From Rahnella laticis (lineage in GTDB: Bacteria; Pseudomonadota; Gammaproteobacteria; Enterobacterales; Enterobacteriaceae), in NCBI RefSeq assembly GCF_015644585.1, contig NZ_JADOBI010000019.1, positions 1-64,000 on the forward strand: a stretch of 64,000 nt of DNA. The letters are read 5' to 3'. The notes below the pieces were generated by a model that saw only the letters and a program-made list of their open reading frames with translations, did no database searches and was not told the DNA's origin. Below, piece after piece: positions 36,948 through 46,196 of the stretch; position 1 is the first letter of the stretch; each line of letters opens with the position of its first letter. Made by a program: the position numbers and the translations under genes.

Positions 36948-37660
36948 TCGAAATTTTACAACAATACGGCATGTCCTTGCTGTACAGCGACGGTTACCGT
37001 TTTACCGGCCTGGCGATTACGTTGTGGCTGTTAATCAGCTCCGTCGTGATGGGCGGATTACTGGCGGTTCCGATGGCGGTTGGCCGCGTTTCCTCCAACA
37101 AATTCCTTCGCTATCCGATCTGGCTTTATACCTATGTCTTCCGCGGAACGCCGCTGTACGTTCAGTTGCTGGTGTTTTACTCCGGCATGTACAGCCTGGA
37201 AATTGTGCGCGGTACGGATTTCCTGAATGCGTTTTTCCGCAGCGGCCTGAACTGTACGATCCTCGCGCTGACGCTTAATACCTGTGCTTATACCACGGAG
37301 ATTTTTGCCGGGGCGATCCGTTCTGTTCCGCACGGTGAAATTGAGGCAGCCAATGCCTACGGTTTCTCACGCTTTAAACTGTATACCTGCATTATTTTGC
37401 CGTCGGCTCTGCGCACCGCGCTGCCTGCGTACAGTAACGAAGTGATTCTGATGCTGCATTCCACTGCGCTGGCCTTTACCGCCACGGTGCCGGATGTGCT
37501 GAAAATCGCCCGTGATATTAACTCCGCGACCTATCAGCCTTTCTACGCGTTCGGGATTGCGGCGGTGATTTATCTTTGTGTTTCTTTTGTCCTGATTGGT
37601 CTGTTCCGCAAGGCGGAAAAACGCTGGCTGGCGCACGTGAAACCTCAGTCAAGCCACTGA
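36944..37660 (+). CDS. hisM: histidine ABC transporter permease HisM
   Basis: Second membrane subunit of the importer, 238 residues with about five transmembrane helices. The EAA loop reads [23 protein letters not shown], and an [13 protein letters not shown] segment marks the HisM/GlnP family. It overlaps hisQ by 4 bases and is followed by hisP after 28 bases, so the three are translated together. Confidence 0.96.
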   Translation: MIEILQQYGMSLLYSDGYRFTGLAITLWLLISSVVMGGLLAVPMAVGRVSSNKFLRYPIWLYTYVFRGTPLYVQLLVFYSGMYSLEIVRGTDFLNAFFRSGLNCTILALTLNTCAYTTEIFAGAIRSVPHGEIEAANAYGFSRFKLYTCIILPSALRTALPAYSNEVILMLHSTALAFTATVPDVLKIARDINSATYQPFYAFGIAAVIYLCVSFVLIGLFRKAEKRWLAHVKPQSSH

Positions 37661-37688
37661 TAAAAATAACTATTGCGGATATAAAATT

Positions 37689-38462
37689 ATGCCAGAAAAC
37701 AAATTAGCGGTTCTCGACTTACACAAACGCTACGGTGACCACGAAGTGCTGAAAGGCGTGTCTTTGTCTGCGAATGCGGGCGATGTCATCAGCATTATCG
37801 GCTCGTCCGGTTCCGGGAAAAGTACCTTTTTGCGCTGCATTAACTTCCTGGAAAAACCGAGCGAAGGTTCGATCAGCGTCAATAATCAGGATATCCGTAT
37901 GGTGCGCGACACCGACGGGCAACTGAAAGTCTTCGACAAAAAACAGCTGCAACTGCTGCGCACTAAACTGACGATGGTCTTCCAGCATTTCAACCTGTGG
38001 AGCCACATGACGGTGCTGGAAAACGTCATGGAAGCGCCGGTTCAGGTGCTGGGATTAAGCAAAGCCGAAGCGCGTGAACGTGCGGTGAAATACCTCGATA
38101 AAGTAGGTATCGACGCCCGGGCGCAGGGAAAATATCCGGTAAATCTGTCAGGTGGTCAGCAACAGCGCGTGTCTATCGCGCGTGCGCTGGCGATGGAACC
38201 GGAAGTGCTGCTGTTCGATGAACCGACGTCAGCGCTTGACCCGGAACTGGTGGGCGAAGTCTTGCGCATCATGCAAAAACTGGCGGAAGAGGGGAAAACC
38301 ATGGTGGTGGTCACACACGAAATGGAATTTGCCCGTCACGTTTCCAGCCATGTGATTTTCCTGCATCAGGGCGTTATCGAAGAGCAGGGTGATCCCGATG
38401 AAGTCTTTGGTAACCCGAAAAGCGCCCGTTTACAGCAGTTCCTGTCCGGTGCGTTGAAGTAA
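37689..38462 (+). CDS. hisP: histidine ABC transporter ATP-binding protein HisP
   Basis: ATPase that powers HisQM. The 257 residues contain Walker [10 protein letters not shown] (near 38-46), Q-loop FQHFNLW, signature LSGGQQQRV, Walker [14 protein letters not shown] and switch His in VVVTHEME. The sequence matches E. coli/Salmonella HisP throughout. Last gene of the operon; a hairpin repeat follows 10 bases after the stop. Confidence 0.97.
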   Translation: MPENKLAVLDLHKRYGDHEVLKGVSLSANAGDVISIIGSSGSGKSTFLRCINFLEKPSEGSISVNNQDIRMVRDTDGQLKVFDKKQLQLLRTKLTMVFQHFNLWSHMTVLENVMEAPVQVLGLSKAEARERAVKYLDKVGIDARAQGKYPVNLSGGQQQRVSIARALAMEPEVLLFDEPTSALDPELVGEVLRIMQKLAEEGKTMVVVTHEMEFARHVSSHVIFLHQGVIEEQGDPDEVFGNPKSARLQQFLSGALK

Positions 38463-38472
38463 TATCCGTACG

Positions 38473-38516
38473 CTCCTTCCCCTCTCACGAGGGGAAGGCT
38501 GGGATGGGGTGAGGGT
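38473..38516 (+). repeat. hairpin-type intergenic repeat after hisP
   Basis: CCTTCCCCTC and GAGGGGAAGG form a 10-bp stem with loop TCAC, followed by CTGGGATGGGGTGAGGG. This pattern of hairpin plus G-rich tail is a common short intergenic repeat in Gram-negative genomes. It probably also ends the his operon transcript and lies between convergent hisP and pepT. Confidence 0.65.
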
Positions 38517-38531
38517 TTTACCTGAGGAAAA

Positions 38532-39764
38532 TCAGCCTTTCGCAGCCAGCAGGCAAAGCTGCACGGTCAGTTCATAGGATTTCACAAACGAATTCACCGG
38601 CAGGAACTCATATTTCGAGTGGAAATTATGCGCGCCGGTGAAGTAGTTTGGCGTCAGCAAACCTTTCGCTGACAGCGCTGCGCCATCGGTACCGCCGCGC
38701 ATCGGGATCACTTTCGGCTCAACGCCAATCTCTTTCAGACCTGCAAAAATCAAATCAATCGCACGACGGTCTTCGCCGATGGCGCTGCTGATATTGCTGT
38801 AGGTGTCGCTGATTTCAACTGACACTTTTGCCGCCGGATATTGCGCGGCAATGTCTTTCGCGACGTCCTGAATCTTCTGCTTACGTGCGGCAAAACTGGC
38901 GCTGTCAAAATCGCGGATGGACGCGTTCAGCTTAGCCCCTTGCTGCGAGGCGCTCATGCCGTTAAACCACACATAACCTTCGCGGCCTTCGGTGTTTTCC
39001 GGCGTCTCAGCGCGGTCGAAATGGCTGATGAAATCCTGTGCCATCAGCAGCGGATTCACCAGTACGCCTTTGGCGGACATCGGGTGCGCGGTGACGCCGG
39101 TGAAGGTAATTTCAGCGGCGGCGGCGTTGAAGTTTTCGTATACCACTTCGCCAAGCTCGCAGCAGTCGATGGTGTAAGCGAAATCCACGTCAAAACGGGC
39201 GAGATCCAGCGCTTTTGCGCCGCGCAGGCCGATCTCTTCATCAGGGACAAATGCCACCACGATATCGCCGTATTCCTGGTCTGCGCCGAGGTTTTCCAGC
39301 AGCGTCATCACCACGGTCACGGCCGCTTTATTGTCCGCGCCGAGTACGCTGGTGCCGTCACTGAAAATAATCTCTTCGCCCAGATACGGTAAAATCTCAG
39401 GTCTTTCCGCAGGACGCAGCCAGATATCCTGTTCTTTATTGAGACACAAATCATCGCCGATGAAACGCAGCGTTTGCGGGTGAATGTCAGGGCGCAGGCC
39501 CACATCCACGGTATCAATATGCGTAATGAAACCGATGCGCGGGCCACCTTTTTTCGTGCCCGGTTTGACGGCAGTAACGGTCGCGTGTTCGTCAATCTGA
39601 ATGTTTTCCAGACCGAGCTGGTGCAGCTCATCGGCCAGTAAACGCGCCATATCATGTTGACCCGGCGTACTCGGCAGCGTGGTCGCGCTGGCGTCACTTT
39701 GTGACGTCACGGAGAGATAGCGGTAGAAACGTTCGGTAAGCTGTTTTGCGATTTGTGTCGACAT
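38532..39764 (-). CDS. pepT: peptidase T (aminotripeptidase) PepT
   Basis: Cytoplasmic M20-family zinc aminopeptidase that removes the N-terminal residue from tripeptides. The 410 residues match the family. Metal-ligand motifs are visible as FITHIDTVD, LGADNKAAV, VPDEEIGLRG (catalytic Glu and metal Glu), the following DCCELGE, and C-terminal GAHNFHSKYEF. The ATG at 39764 gives the usual start. It is divergent from a DppA-like peptide-binding protein gene, suggesting joint roles in peptide use. E. coli pepT is elsewhere on the chromosome. Confidence 0.96.
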   Translation of the reverse strand: MSTQIAKQLTERFYRYLSVTSQSDASATTLPSTPGQHDMARLLADELHQLGLENIQIDEHATVTAVKPGTKKGGPRIGFITHIDTVDVGLRPDIHPQTLRFIGDDLCLNKEQDIWLRPAERPEILPYLGEEIIFSDGTSVLGADNKAAVTVVMTLLENLGADQEYGDIVVAFVPDEEIGLRGAKALDLARFDVDFAYTIDCCELGEVVYENFNAAAAEITFTGVTAHPMSAKGVLVNPLLMAQDFISHFDRAETPENTEGREGYVWFNGMSASQQGAKLNASIRDFDSASFAARKQKIQDVAKDIAAQYPAAKVSVEISDTYSNISSAIGEDRRAIDLIFAGLKEIGVEPKVIPMRGGTDGAALSAKGLLTPNYFTGAHNFHSKYEFLPVNSFVKSYELTVQLCLLAAKG

Positions 39765-39923
39765 CTTGACCTCTGAATGATCGCCAATAAGGTGTGTTGT
39801 TATAAGATTTTCATATATAACAAAGCATTACTAGGTGTTATCCAGATGTTAATCTGTTTTTGCTTTATGTTCCACGATGAAGAAGATCTAAACACTCTCC
39901 GGACAGGGAAAATAGGGAAAAGA

Positions 39924-41519
39924 ATGAAACACAACATCTTAAAAATAAGCACAGGTTTACTGGCATTAGCCATCACCGGCGGCGCCTCAGCGAAAACGCT
40001 GGTTTACTGCTCTGAGGGTTCGCCGGAGCAATTCAACCCGCAACTTTACACCTCGGGCACCTCGGTGGACGCCAGCGCCGTGCCGATTTACAACCGTCTG
40101 GTGGATTTCAAAACCGGCACGACGGAGCTGGTGCCGAGCCTGGCGGAAAGCTGGGATGTCAGCCCGGACGGCAAAACCTACACGTTCCATCTGCGCAAAG
40201 GCGTGAAATTCCAGAGCAGCAAGCTGTTCACGCCGACCCGCGACTTTAATGCTGACGACGTAATCTTCTCGTTCATGCGCCAGAAAGACGAAAATAATCC
40301 TTACCATAAAATTTCCGGCGGCACGTATCTGAACTTCGACAGCCTGAAACTGGGTGATCTGATTGGCAGCATCGACAGGGTGGATGATTACACCGTGCGC
40401 TTCAATCTGACCCGCCCGGAAGCGCCATTTGTCGCCGATCTGGCCTGGTATTTCGCGTCTATCCTCTCGGCAGAATATGCCGATCAGATGCTGAAAGCCG
40501 GTACGCCGGATAAGTTGGATCAGAACCCGATCGGCACCGGTCCGTTTGAACTGGTGCAGTATCAGAAAGATACGCGTCTGCTGTACAAAGCGTTCCCGGA
40601 TTACTGGCAGGGCAAATCTAAAATCGATCGTCTGGTGTACACCATCACGCCGGACGCCTCGATGCGCATGGCCAAGCTTGAGAAAAATGAATGTCAGGTG
40701 ATGCCGTTCCCGAATCCGGCCGATCTTGATCGTCTGCGTGCTAACAAAGACATCAACCTGATGAGTAAATCCGGCCTGAACACCGGTTTCCTGTCGTTCA
40801 ACACCCAGAAGCCGCCGCTGGATAATGTGAAGGTGCGTCAGGCGCTGAGCATGGCGATCAATAAGCCGCAAATCATCGACGCTGTTTTCCACGGCACCGG
40901 AACCGTCGCCAAAACGCTGCTGCCAACGGGTGTCTGGAGTTATAACGATAAGCTGGTGGATTACGATTATTCGCCGGAGAAAGCCAAAGCACTGCTGGCA
41001 GAAGCCGGAATGCCAAACGGTTTTGATATCGATCTGTGGGCGATGCCGGTTCAGCGTCCGTACAACCCGAATGCGCGCCGCATGGCGGAGATGATTCAGG
41101 CCGACTGGGCGAAGATTGGCGTGAAAGCGCACATCATCAGCTATGAGTGGGGCGAATATCAGACCCGTATCCGTAACGGCGAACATATGGCTGCGCTGAT
41201 GGGCTGGACAACGGCCAATGGTGATCCGGATAACTTCTTCGGCCCGCTGTTTACCTGTAATGCGGCAAAAGGCGGTTCAAACTCCGCGAAATGGTGTTAC
41301 CCGCCATTCGACCAGCTGATTACCGAAGCCAAGGAAACCACCGACCATGCGAAGCGTGTCGCGCTCTATGAGCAGGCTCAGCAGATGATGCATGATCAGG
41401 CACCTGCGGTGATGATCGCGCACTCGACGATTTTCGAACCTGTGCGGAAAGAAGTGAGTGGGTATGAGATTGATCCGTTTGGGAAACATGTCTTTTATCA
41501 GACGGATATAAAGGAGTAG
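39924..41519 (+). CDS. DppA-like periplasmic dipeptide-binding protein (orphan)
   Basis: Solute-binding protein family 5, 531 residues, strongly similar to E. coli DppA (LVYCSEGSPEQFNPQL, NPIGTGPF, KNECQVMPFPNPAD, MPVQRPYNPNARRMAEMIQADWAK, MGWTTANGDPDNFF). The signal peptide ends GGASA/KTLVY. The ATG at 39924 follows AGGGAAAAG; the frame extends 49 codons upstream but the added residues are not signal-like. No permease or ATPase genes follow, so it presumably works with a DppBCDF elsewhere. It is divergent from pepT. The known DppA is also a heme receptor, so heme is a second possible ligand. Confidence 0.9.
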   Translation: MKHNILKISTGLLALAITGGASAKTLVYCSEGSPEQFNPQLYTSGTSVDASAVPIYNRLVDFKTGTTELVPSLAESWDVSPDGKTYTFHLRKGVKFQSSKLFTPTRDFNADDVIFSFMRQKDENNPYHKISGGTYLNFDSLKLGDLIGSIDRVDDYTVRFNLTRPEAPFVADLAWYFASILSAEYADQMLKAGTPDKLDQNPIGTGPFELVQYQKDTRLLYKAFPDYWQGKSKIDRLVYTITPDASMRMAKLEKNECQVMPFPNPADLDRLRANKDINLMSKSGLNTGFLSFNTQKPPLDNVKVRQALSMAINKPQIIDAVFHGTGTVAKTLLPTGVWSYNDKLVDYDYSPEKAKALLAEAGMPNGFDIDLWAMPVQRPYNPNARRMAEMIQADWAKIGVKAHIISYEWGEYQTRIRNGEHMAALMGWTTANGDPDNFFGPLFTCNAAKGGSNSAKWCYPPFDQLITEAKETTDHAKRVALYEQAQQMMHDQAPAVMIAHSTIFEPVRKEVSGYEIDPFGKHVFYQTDIKE

Positions 41520-42180
41520 GGCCTGCGGCGGCGAGTACTAGATCGAGAATACTTCGGTTTTTCAATAGCAGTGTTAGCTTAACTCAGGTCAAAACCTTGG
41601 GTTGCCACCCAAACCGGCCTCAAGGGTGGTCTATCGCCACCACCCTTGAGAATCCCGGGCTCTTAAACTGCGCGCTATCGCTGGGTCGACGGACATGTTC
41701 TGTTGCTCCGACGTGTGGCGCGAAATCTTGCCGCTTCGCGGTGCCTTCCCAACGGGCTTCGAGCCTTGCGGTCTCGAACCCTCGGTCAGCAAAATTTCTG
41801 AGCGCGCCATCTCACCTATTTAAAAGATAAAAACAGTCAGCCTTTGAATTTATAAAGCCATTGGCCGCTTTCAAAACGGCGTCGAATGAGCGGTGAGAAA
41901 CGGCGAGAGTCTTTTTTCGCGTAGGTTCGAACCCGAAGTGAGAGCACCGCGCAGCGGCGGCGTTTGCGGCACTAGCCGGAGTTCCTGAAACATAGCCAGC
42001 GAGCGGTAGCGCGCAGTGAAAAGACGCGAGAGATCCAAGAGAGGCCCGTCCTGGCCTCTTTTGGGCGGTTTCGGCGAGAATGTCCGGGCGATCACCGCAA
42101 TTGAGAAACCGAAACTTTTTCGATCCAACCCTCACTGCAAGTGAAAAATCCTCCGAGCGGGTCGAAGGGCAGCAAGCCCT
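41520..42180. repeat. gene-free hairpin-rich block, probable dispersed repeat
   Basis: This 661-base stretch has no credible gene. It contains TTGGGT/ACCCAA (41597-41612) and CTCAAGGGTGGT/ACCACCCTTGAG (41619-41650) hairpins, GAGGCC/GGCCTC (42041-42058) and GAAGGGC/GCCCTTC (42164-42182). Two overlapping minus-strand frames (41812-42135 and 41871-42128) read translations of a kind I recall as recurrent 'hypothetical proteins' in enterobacterial genomes, which suggests a multicopy intergenic element rather than genes. That recollection is unchecked. Confidence 0.5.
41619..41650. other. perfect 12-bp stem hairpin
   Basis: CTCAAGGGTGGT and ACCACCCTTGAG pair perfectly with an 8-base loop and no T-run. 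It is the strongest secondary structure in the gene-free block. Confidence 0.8.
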
Positions 42181-43077
42181 TCACTTAAGCAAATCCTCGA
42201 GTGCTTCCTTCAGCTCCTTATGCCGGTAGGCAAACCCCGCGGCTTCCAGCTGTTTCGGCACGGCCCGTTGCCCGCCGAGAACTAACACCGCCGACTCTCC
42301 CATCAGCAAACGAACCACCGGCGCAGCCGCGCGCATAAACGCCGGGCGGTGCAGGACTTCACCGAGCAGGGCGCTGAACTGTTCATTGCGGGCAGGATAA
42401 GGCGAAACCATATTGAACGGGCCGGAGAGCGTTTCGTGCGTCAGCAGGAAAATGATGCCATCAATCATGTCATCGATATGGATCCACGGCATATATTGCT
42501 GGCCATCGCCCAGCGGACCGCCCAGACCGGCGCGGAAAGGCAGCACCATTTTTGCCAGCGCGCCGCCTTTTTCAGCCAGAACGATGCCGGTACGCAACAG
42601 ACAAACGCGGGTGCGCGGGCTTTCGGCAGTCAGTGCCAGCGCTTCCCAGCGGGCGCACAGTTGCCAGGTAAATTGCTTATTCGGCGGTTCATCCTCCGGC
42701 ACCAGCGCCTGCCCCTGATCGCCGTAATAACCCACTGCGGAGCCGGAAATAAAGACCGAAGGCGGCGTCTGGCTGGCGTTAATCAGCGTCGCCAGCTTTT
42801 CGGTTAACTGCCAGCGGCTTTCGCACAGCAATGCTTTATGCTCTTTCGTCCAGCGTTTGTCGGCGATCGGCTCGCCCGCCAGATTAATTACCGCGTCAAA
42901 ACCTTCCAGCGATGTTATGCCGTCGAGGGTTTCCCAGATCTGAACCTGTGACCCCAGCAGTTTTGCCGCACGTTCAGGCGCACGGCTTAGCGCAGTAATC
43001 TGATGAGATTGCCCGAGAAGCCGTTCCGTGAGTTTACGGCCAATGAGCCCGGTAGCGCCGGTAATCAAGATCTTCAT
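42181..43077 (-). CDS. yfcH: TIGR01777-type epimerase/SDR family protein YfcH
   Basis: A 298-residue atypical short-chain dehydrogenase with NAD(P) motif [12 protein letters not shown] at the N-terminus, the VINLAGEPI block, a YYG motif in SAVGYYGD and the C-terminal DUF1731 region ([16 protein letters not shown]). The biochemical role is not established. In E. coli yfcH lies between hisP and folX; here it keeps the neighbourhood but folX is absent. The stop codon lies within a GAAGGGC/GCCCTTC hairpin. Confidence 0.93.
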   Translation of the reverse strand: MKILITGATGLIGRKLTERLLGQSHQITALSRAPERAAKLLGSQVQIWETLDGITSLEGFDAVINLAGEPIADKRWTKEHKALLCESRWQLTEKLATLINASQTPPSVFISGSAVGYYGDQGQALVPEDEPPNKQFTWQLCARWEALALTAESPRTRVCLLRTGIVLAEKGGALAKMVLPFRAGLGGPLGDGQQYMPWIHIDDMIDGIIFLLTHETLSGPFNMVSPYPARNEQFSALLGEVLHRPAFMRAAAPVVRLLMGESAVLVLGGQRAVPKQLEAAGFAYRHKELKEALEDLLK

Positions 43078-43196
43078 ATCGTGATCCTTAACTGTCTGAA
43101 TACGCGGGTGAACTGTCTCTAATCATAGATGAGTCATCACCATTAACGCGCGATATGGAGCACAATTAGGAATTATTTATTCAGCGGAAATCAGAA

Positions 43197-43220
43197 CGCC
43201 TCCGGCAGATACCGGAGGCG
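43197..43220 (-). terminator. terminator candidate of yfcG
   Basis: CGCCTCCGG and CCGGAGGCG form a perfect 9-bp stem with a 6-base loop 8 bases beyond the minus-strand stop. The tail is only moderately T-rich. Confidence 0.7.
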
Positions 43221-43227
43221 GGAGGGC

Positions 43228-43857
43228 TTATTGCACAGAGGCCAGCGCGTAGGCTTTTTGGGTGGCCGGGCGCGCTTTAACACGTTCGAACCAGTTGCGG
43301 ACGGCCGGGTATTCAGCCAGATCAACGCGCTGGCGCTCGTGCGCCACCACCCACGGATACGTGGCGATATCCGCAATGCTGTAATGGTCACCGGCGATAT
43401 AGGCGTTTTTTTCCAGCTGGCGGTTCAGAACGCCGTACAGACGCCGGGTTTCCTGAAGGAAACGTTCGATGGCGTAAGGCACCGGCTGCGGGGCGTAATG
43501 CGTGAAGTGATGGTTCTGGCCAAGCATCGGACCAAATCCGGCCACTTGCCAGTAGAGCCATTCCAGCGTGGATGTGCGCTCGCGCAGCTCTTTGCTCAGG
43601 AATTTCCCGGTTTTTTCTGCCAGATACTGCAAAATGGCGCCGGATTCAAAAACGCTGACGGGCGCGCCGCCGTCCACAGGCTGGCTGTCGACAATGGCCG
43701 GGATTTTGTTGTTCGGGGATAGGGCGAGGAATTCAGGTTTGAACTGGTCTCCGGCGCTGATATCAATGCGGTGGAGCCGGTATTGCAGGCCACTCTCTTC
43801 AAGAAAAAGAGAAATTTTATGGCCATTTGGTGTTGGTGCGTAATAAAGATCAATCAT
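43228..43857 (-). CDS. yfcG: GSH-dependent disulfide bond oxidoreductase YfcG
   Basis: Glutathione transferase-like protein (Nu class) with disulfide reductase activity in E. coli. The 209 residues have an N-terminal thioredoxin-like domain (1-85; LYYAPTPNGHKISLFLEE, NNKIPAIVD, SVFESGAILQYL) with the conserved cis-Pro and ESGAI glutathione-binding motif. An alpha-helical C-terminal domain holds SIADIATYPWV. It is cytoplasmic. It lies in the same direction as yfcH. Confidence 0.94.
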   Translation of the reverse strand: MIDLYYAPTPNGHKISLFLEESGLQYRLHRIDISAGDQFKPEFLALSPNNKIPAIVDSQPVDGGAPVSVFESGAILQYLAEKTGKFLSKELRERTSTLEWLYWQVAGFGPMLGQNHHFTHYAPQPVPYAIERFLQETRRLYGVLNRQLEKNAYIAGDHYSIADIATYPWVVAHERQRVDLAEYPAVRNWFERVKARPATQKAYALASVQ

Positions 43858-44172
43858 ATTGCCTCCTGCGTTGTTTTAATCACTCTTGGCGATTTGCGGG
43901 GCGAAATGCGCCTATGTGTTACTGCTAATCACAAGCTTATTATCAGAATTAATAGGGTAACATAACGTGGGTGAATAGGAGTCTATGTCAGAGTTGTCTG
44001 ATGGCGAACTTTGCGCGATAACTTAGCTTTTAGCATGCATCAACGCATCCATAGCTATTGAAGCAACCCCGCAGACCCAGATAGAATCTCCGAACATTAT
44101 CGACGTGTTGCAAAATCACTGCGCACAGACTTATTGCGCACAGACCAGCGCTTAAAAGAGAAGGTTCATCGG
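43858..44172. promoter_or_regulatory. yfcG-yfcD divergent intergenic region
   Basis: This 315-base gap carries the divergent promoters. The only clear structure is a direct repeat TGCGCACAGAC (44120-44130 and 44135-44145) close to the yfcD start. No gene is supported. Confidence 0.5.
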
Positions 44173-44790
44173 ATGTCAGAACAAGAGCAAAACATCAGTA
44201 CGGATGAATGGGTAGATATCGTCAACGAAGAAAACGAGGTCATTGCCCAGGCCAGCCGACAACAAATGCGCGCTCAGGTCCTGCGTCACCGTGCCAGCTA
44301 TATTGTGGTTCATGACGGCATGGGCAATATTTTGGTTCAGCGCCGGACTGAAACCAAAGACTTCTACCCGGGCTGGCTGGATGCCACAGCCGGTGGCGTG
44401 GTGCAAAGCGGTGAAAATATCCTTGATTCTGCCCGCCGTGAAGCGGAAGAAGAGCTGGGCATCGCCGGTGTTCCGTTTGCTGAGCACGGGCAGTTCTACT
44501 TCGAAGAAGAGAATAAGTGCCGCGTCTGGGGCGCGCTGTTCAGCTGCGTCTCTCACGGGCCGTTTGCTTTACAGGAAGAAGAGATTGATGCCGTTCGCTG
44601 GATGACACCGGAAGAAATCACGGCACGTTGCGATGAATTCACGCCGGATTCCCTGAAGGCATTGTCCCTGTGGATGACGCGTAACAACGAAAAAGAACAC
44701 GGTAAACCGCTGACGCGCGAACCGTCTGCGTTAGCTCCGGAAAGCGAGCACAATGAAGACAGCGCGCACTCTGAAGGTGACGCCGAGTAA
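44173..44790 (+). CDS. yfcD: Nudix hydrolase YfcD
   Basis: Nudix-family protein of 205 residues; the substrate in E. coli is not firmly known. The domain (about 15-165) contains the Nudix box starting [14 protein letters not shown] and ending REAEEELGI, with catalytic Glu residues intact. The family N-terminal [13 protein letters not shown] resembles isopentenyl-diphosphate isomerase-like Nudix proteins. A charged, probably disordered tail rich in Glu, Ser and His follows (about 178-205). The ATG at 44173 follows GAAGG; 13 upstream codons in frame fall in the direct repeat. Confidence 0.93.
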   Translation: MSEQEQNISTDEWVDIVNEENEVIAQASRQQMRAQVLRHRASYIVVHDGMGNILVQRRTETKDFYPGWLDATAGGVVQSGENILDSARREAEEELGIAGVPFAEHGQFYFEEENKCRVWGALFSCVSHGPFALQEEEIDAVRWMTPEEITARCDEFTPDSLKALSLWMTRNNEKEHGKPLTREPSALAPESEHNEDSAHSEGDAE

Positions 44791-44828
44791 GGCAGCCGGC
44801 GGGCGATGTTAAGTCGTCCGCCACTTTT

Positions 44829-45845
44829 CTAGCAACTGTCCCGCTTACACAATGACGATGCGATCGTCACTTCTTCCCACTCTTCGTCATTAATCCTCGC
44901 CAGCAGTGCCTGCGCGGCGCGTATCCCAATTTCTTTGTGCGGAATGGCAATCGTGGTCAGCGGCGGCTGGCAGACTTTGCTCACATCTGCGTTACCAAAT
45001 CCGACAACGGCCAGATCGTCCGGCACTTTGATGCGACGGCGCTGACATTCGTACAGTGCGCCGCAGGCCAGATCGTCGGAAACACACACCAGTGCGTCAA
45101 TTTCCGGCCAGGCGAGCAGAAATTCCGGCAACTGTTGTGCGCCGGTTGAGAAGCAGGCCGGTTCGGCGGCGTTAATCACGCGGTGCGGCGACATGTGCGC
45201 CCTGAGCATCGCTTTACGCCAGCCTTGCAGGTGTTGCTGGAAAATCCATTGTTCCTGATTGGCACACAGCATGCCGATGTTCTGATACCCCTTTGCCACC
45301 ACGGTTTGCGTGAGCTGGAACATGGCTTCGACGTAATCAATCCCAATGTTCATGTCTATCGGGGAGTCGGTCAGCGCACCAATTTCAAGAACCGGAATGG
45401 CCAGATTATCCAGCCACTGGCGCACGTTGGTGGAGTGTTCGACGGACAGCAAAATGGCGGCCGCCAGATTATAAGAGAGCAGGGTTTCCAGCAGCTTTTC
45501 CTCACGCTCGATCCGGTGCTGAGACTCGGCGAGCATGATCTGATATCCGGCAGGTTGAAGTACTTTTTGCAGACCGGCGAACATCTCGGCGCAACCGGAT
45601 TCAGAAAGGCTTGGCACAATCATCGCAATAGTATTGGAGGACGCGGAGGCCAGCGAACTGGCGGCCTGATTGGGCAGATATCCCAGCTGACTGACCGCTT
45701 CCTCAATCTTTTCCCGCAGCTTATCGGAGACCTGTTCCGGCGTTCGCAGCGCGCGGGAAACGGTCATGCTTCCCACGCCCGCAAGCTGCGCGACATCGGC
45801 CAGCGTCACTCTTCCGGTACTGCGTCTTTTTTTGTTAATGGACAT
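44829..45845 (-). CDS. LacI-family repressor of the PTS-transketolase operon
   Basis: A 338-residue regulator with an N-terminal LacI helix-turn-helix (about 13-40; VTLADVAQLAGVGSMTVSRAL), a hinge helix (QAASSLASA) and a periplasmic-binding-protein-like effector domain (60-330). It is most like the GntR/IdnR branch by N-terminal pattern. It is divergent from the PTS genes, and the 351-base intergenic region has three palindromes with the AGCGCT-type centre expected for LacI-family operators. The effector is probably a sugar phosphate made by the PTS (inference). Confidence 0.92.
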   Translation of the reverse strand: MSINKKRRSTGRVTLADVAQLAGVGSMTVSRALRTPEQVSDKLREKIEEAVSQLGYLPNQAASSLASASSNTIAMIVPSLSESGCAEMFAGLQKVLQPAGYQIMLAESQHRIEREEKLLETLLSYNLAAAILLSVEHSTNVRQWLDNLAIPVLEIGALTDSPIDMNIGIDYVEAMFQLTQTVVAKGYQNIGMLCANQEQWIFQQHLQGWRKAMLRAHMSPHRVINAAEPACFSTGAQQLPEFLLAWPEIDALVCVSDDLACGALYECQRRRIKVPDDLAVVGFGNADVSKVCQPPLTTIAIPHKEIGIRAAQALLARINDEEWEEVTIASSLCKRDSC

Positions 45846-46033
45846 TCACGATCCTGACTGCGCATCTTGCGCACAAATTATACCCGCAGGCATAGCGAAA
45901 AAAACAGGCCGCAGCAGGACCGGTATCGAACAGGAACCACGGCAGAATTCGGTAAATTATCGGCAATTTCCAGACAAAGTATACCGTTATTTGTACGGCC
46001 AGCGGGCTGATGGTTCCGCGACGGGACTATTTT

Positions 46034-46047
46034 TGATAGCGCTATCA
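46034..46047. promoter_or_regulatory. LacI-type operator O1
   Basis: TGATAGCGCTATCA is a perfect 14-bp palindrome with a central CG, as in LacI-family operators. Confidence 0.8.
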
Positions 46048-46069
46048 CAGATCTCAATGATAGAAGTTT

Positions 46070-46081
46070 GGTAGCGCTATC
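46070..46081. promoter_or_regulatory. LacI-type operator O2
   Basis: GGTAGCGCTATC shares the TAGCGCTATC core of O1; the centres are 35 bases apart. Confidence 0.78.
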
Positions 46082-46083
46082 TT

Positions 46084-46099
46084 TGTGAGTTGTATCACA
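46084..46099. promoter_or_regulatory. CRP site of the PTS operon
   Basis: TGTGA-N6-TCACA (TGTGAGTTGTATCACA) is a perfect CRP core. Its centre lies about 42 bases before the start site implied by a TAGAGT -10 hexamer (46122-46127), a class II activator position. Catabolite control of the PTS operon is therefore likely. Confidence 0.82.
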
Positions 46100-46102
46100 G
46101 AT

Positions 46103-46114
46103 GTTAACGCTACC
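46103..46114. promoter_or_regulatory. LacI-type operator O3
   Basis: GTTAACGCTACC matches the inverse of O2 at 10 of 12 positions. Its centre is 33 bases from O2, between the CRP site and the probable -10 element, where bound repressor would block polymerase. Confidence 0.6.
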
Positions 46115-46196
46115 GCTGAAGTAGAGTCTGGATCGTTGGTGGTGTCTGGGGGAAATTCGACCTGCCATCTTAAAAAAATAAACCGGAGCCATAACT

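Noticed and set aside
39777-39923. 49-codon N-terminal extension of the DppA-like protein
   Set aside because: The signal peptide starts at the ATG at 39924 with its own ribosome site; the extension is not conserved.
39987-41186. 399-codon minus-strand open frame
   Set aside because: Shadow of the DppA-like gene; no recognisable domain or ribosome site.
41812-42135. Two overlapping minus-strand frames (107 and 85 codons)
   Set aside because: They overlap in different frames inside a repeat-like block and lack ribosome sites; probably annotation artefacts of a multicopy sequence.
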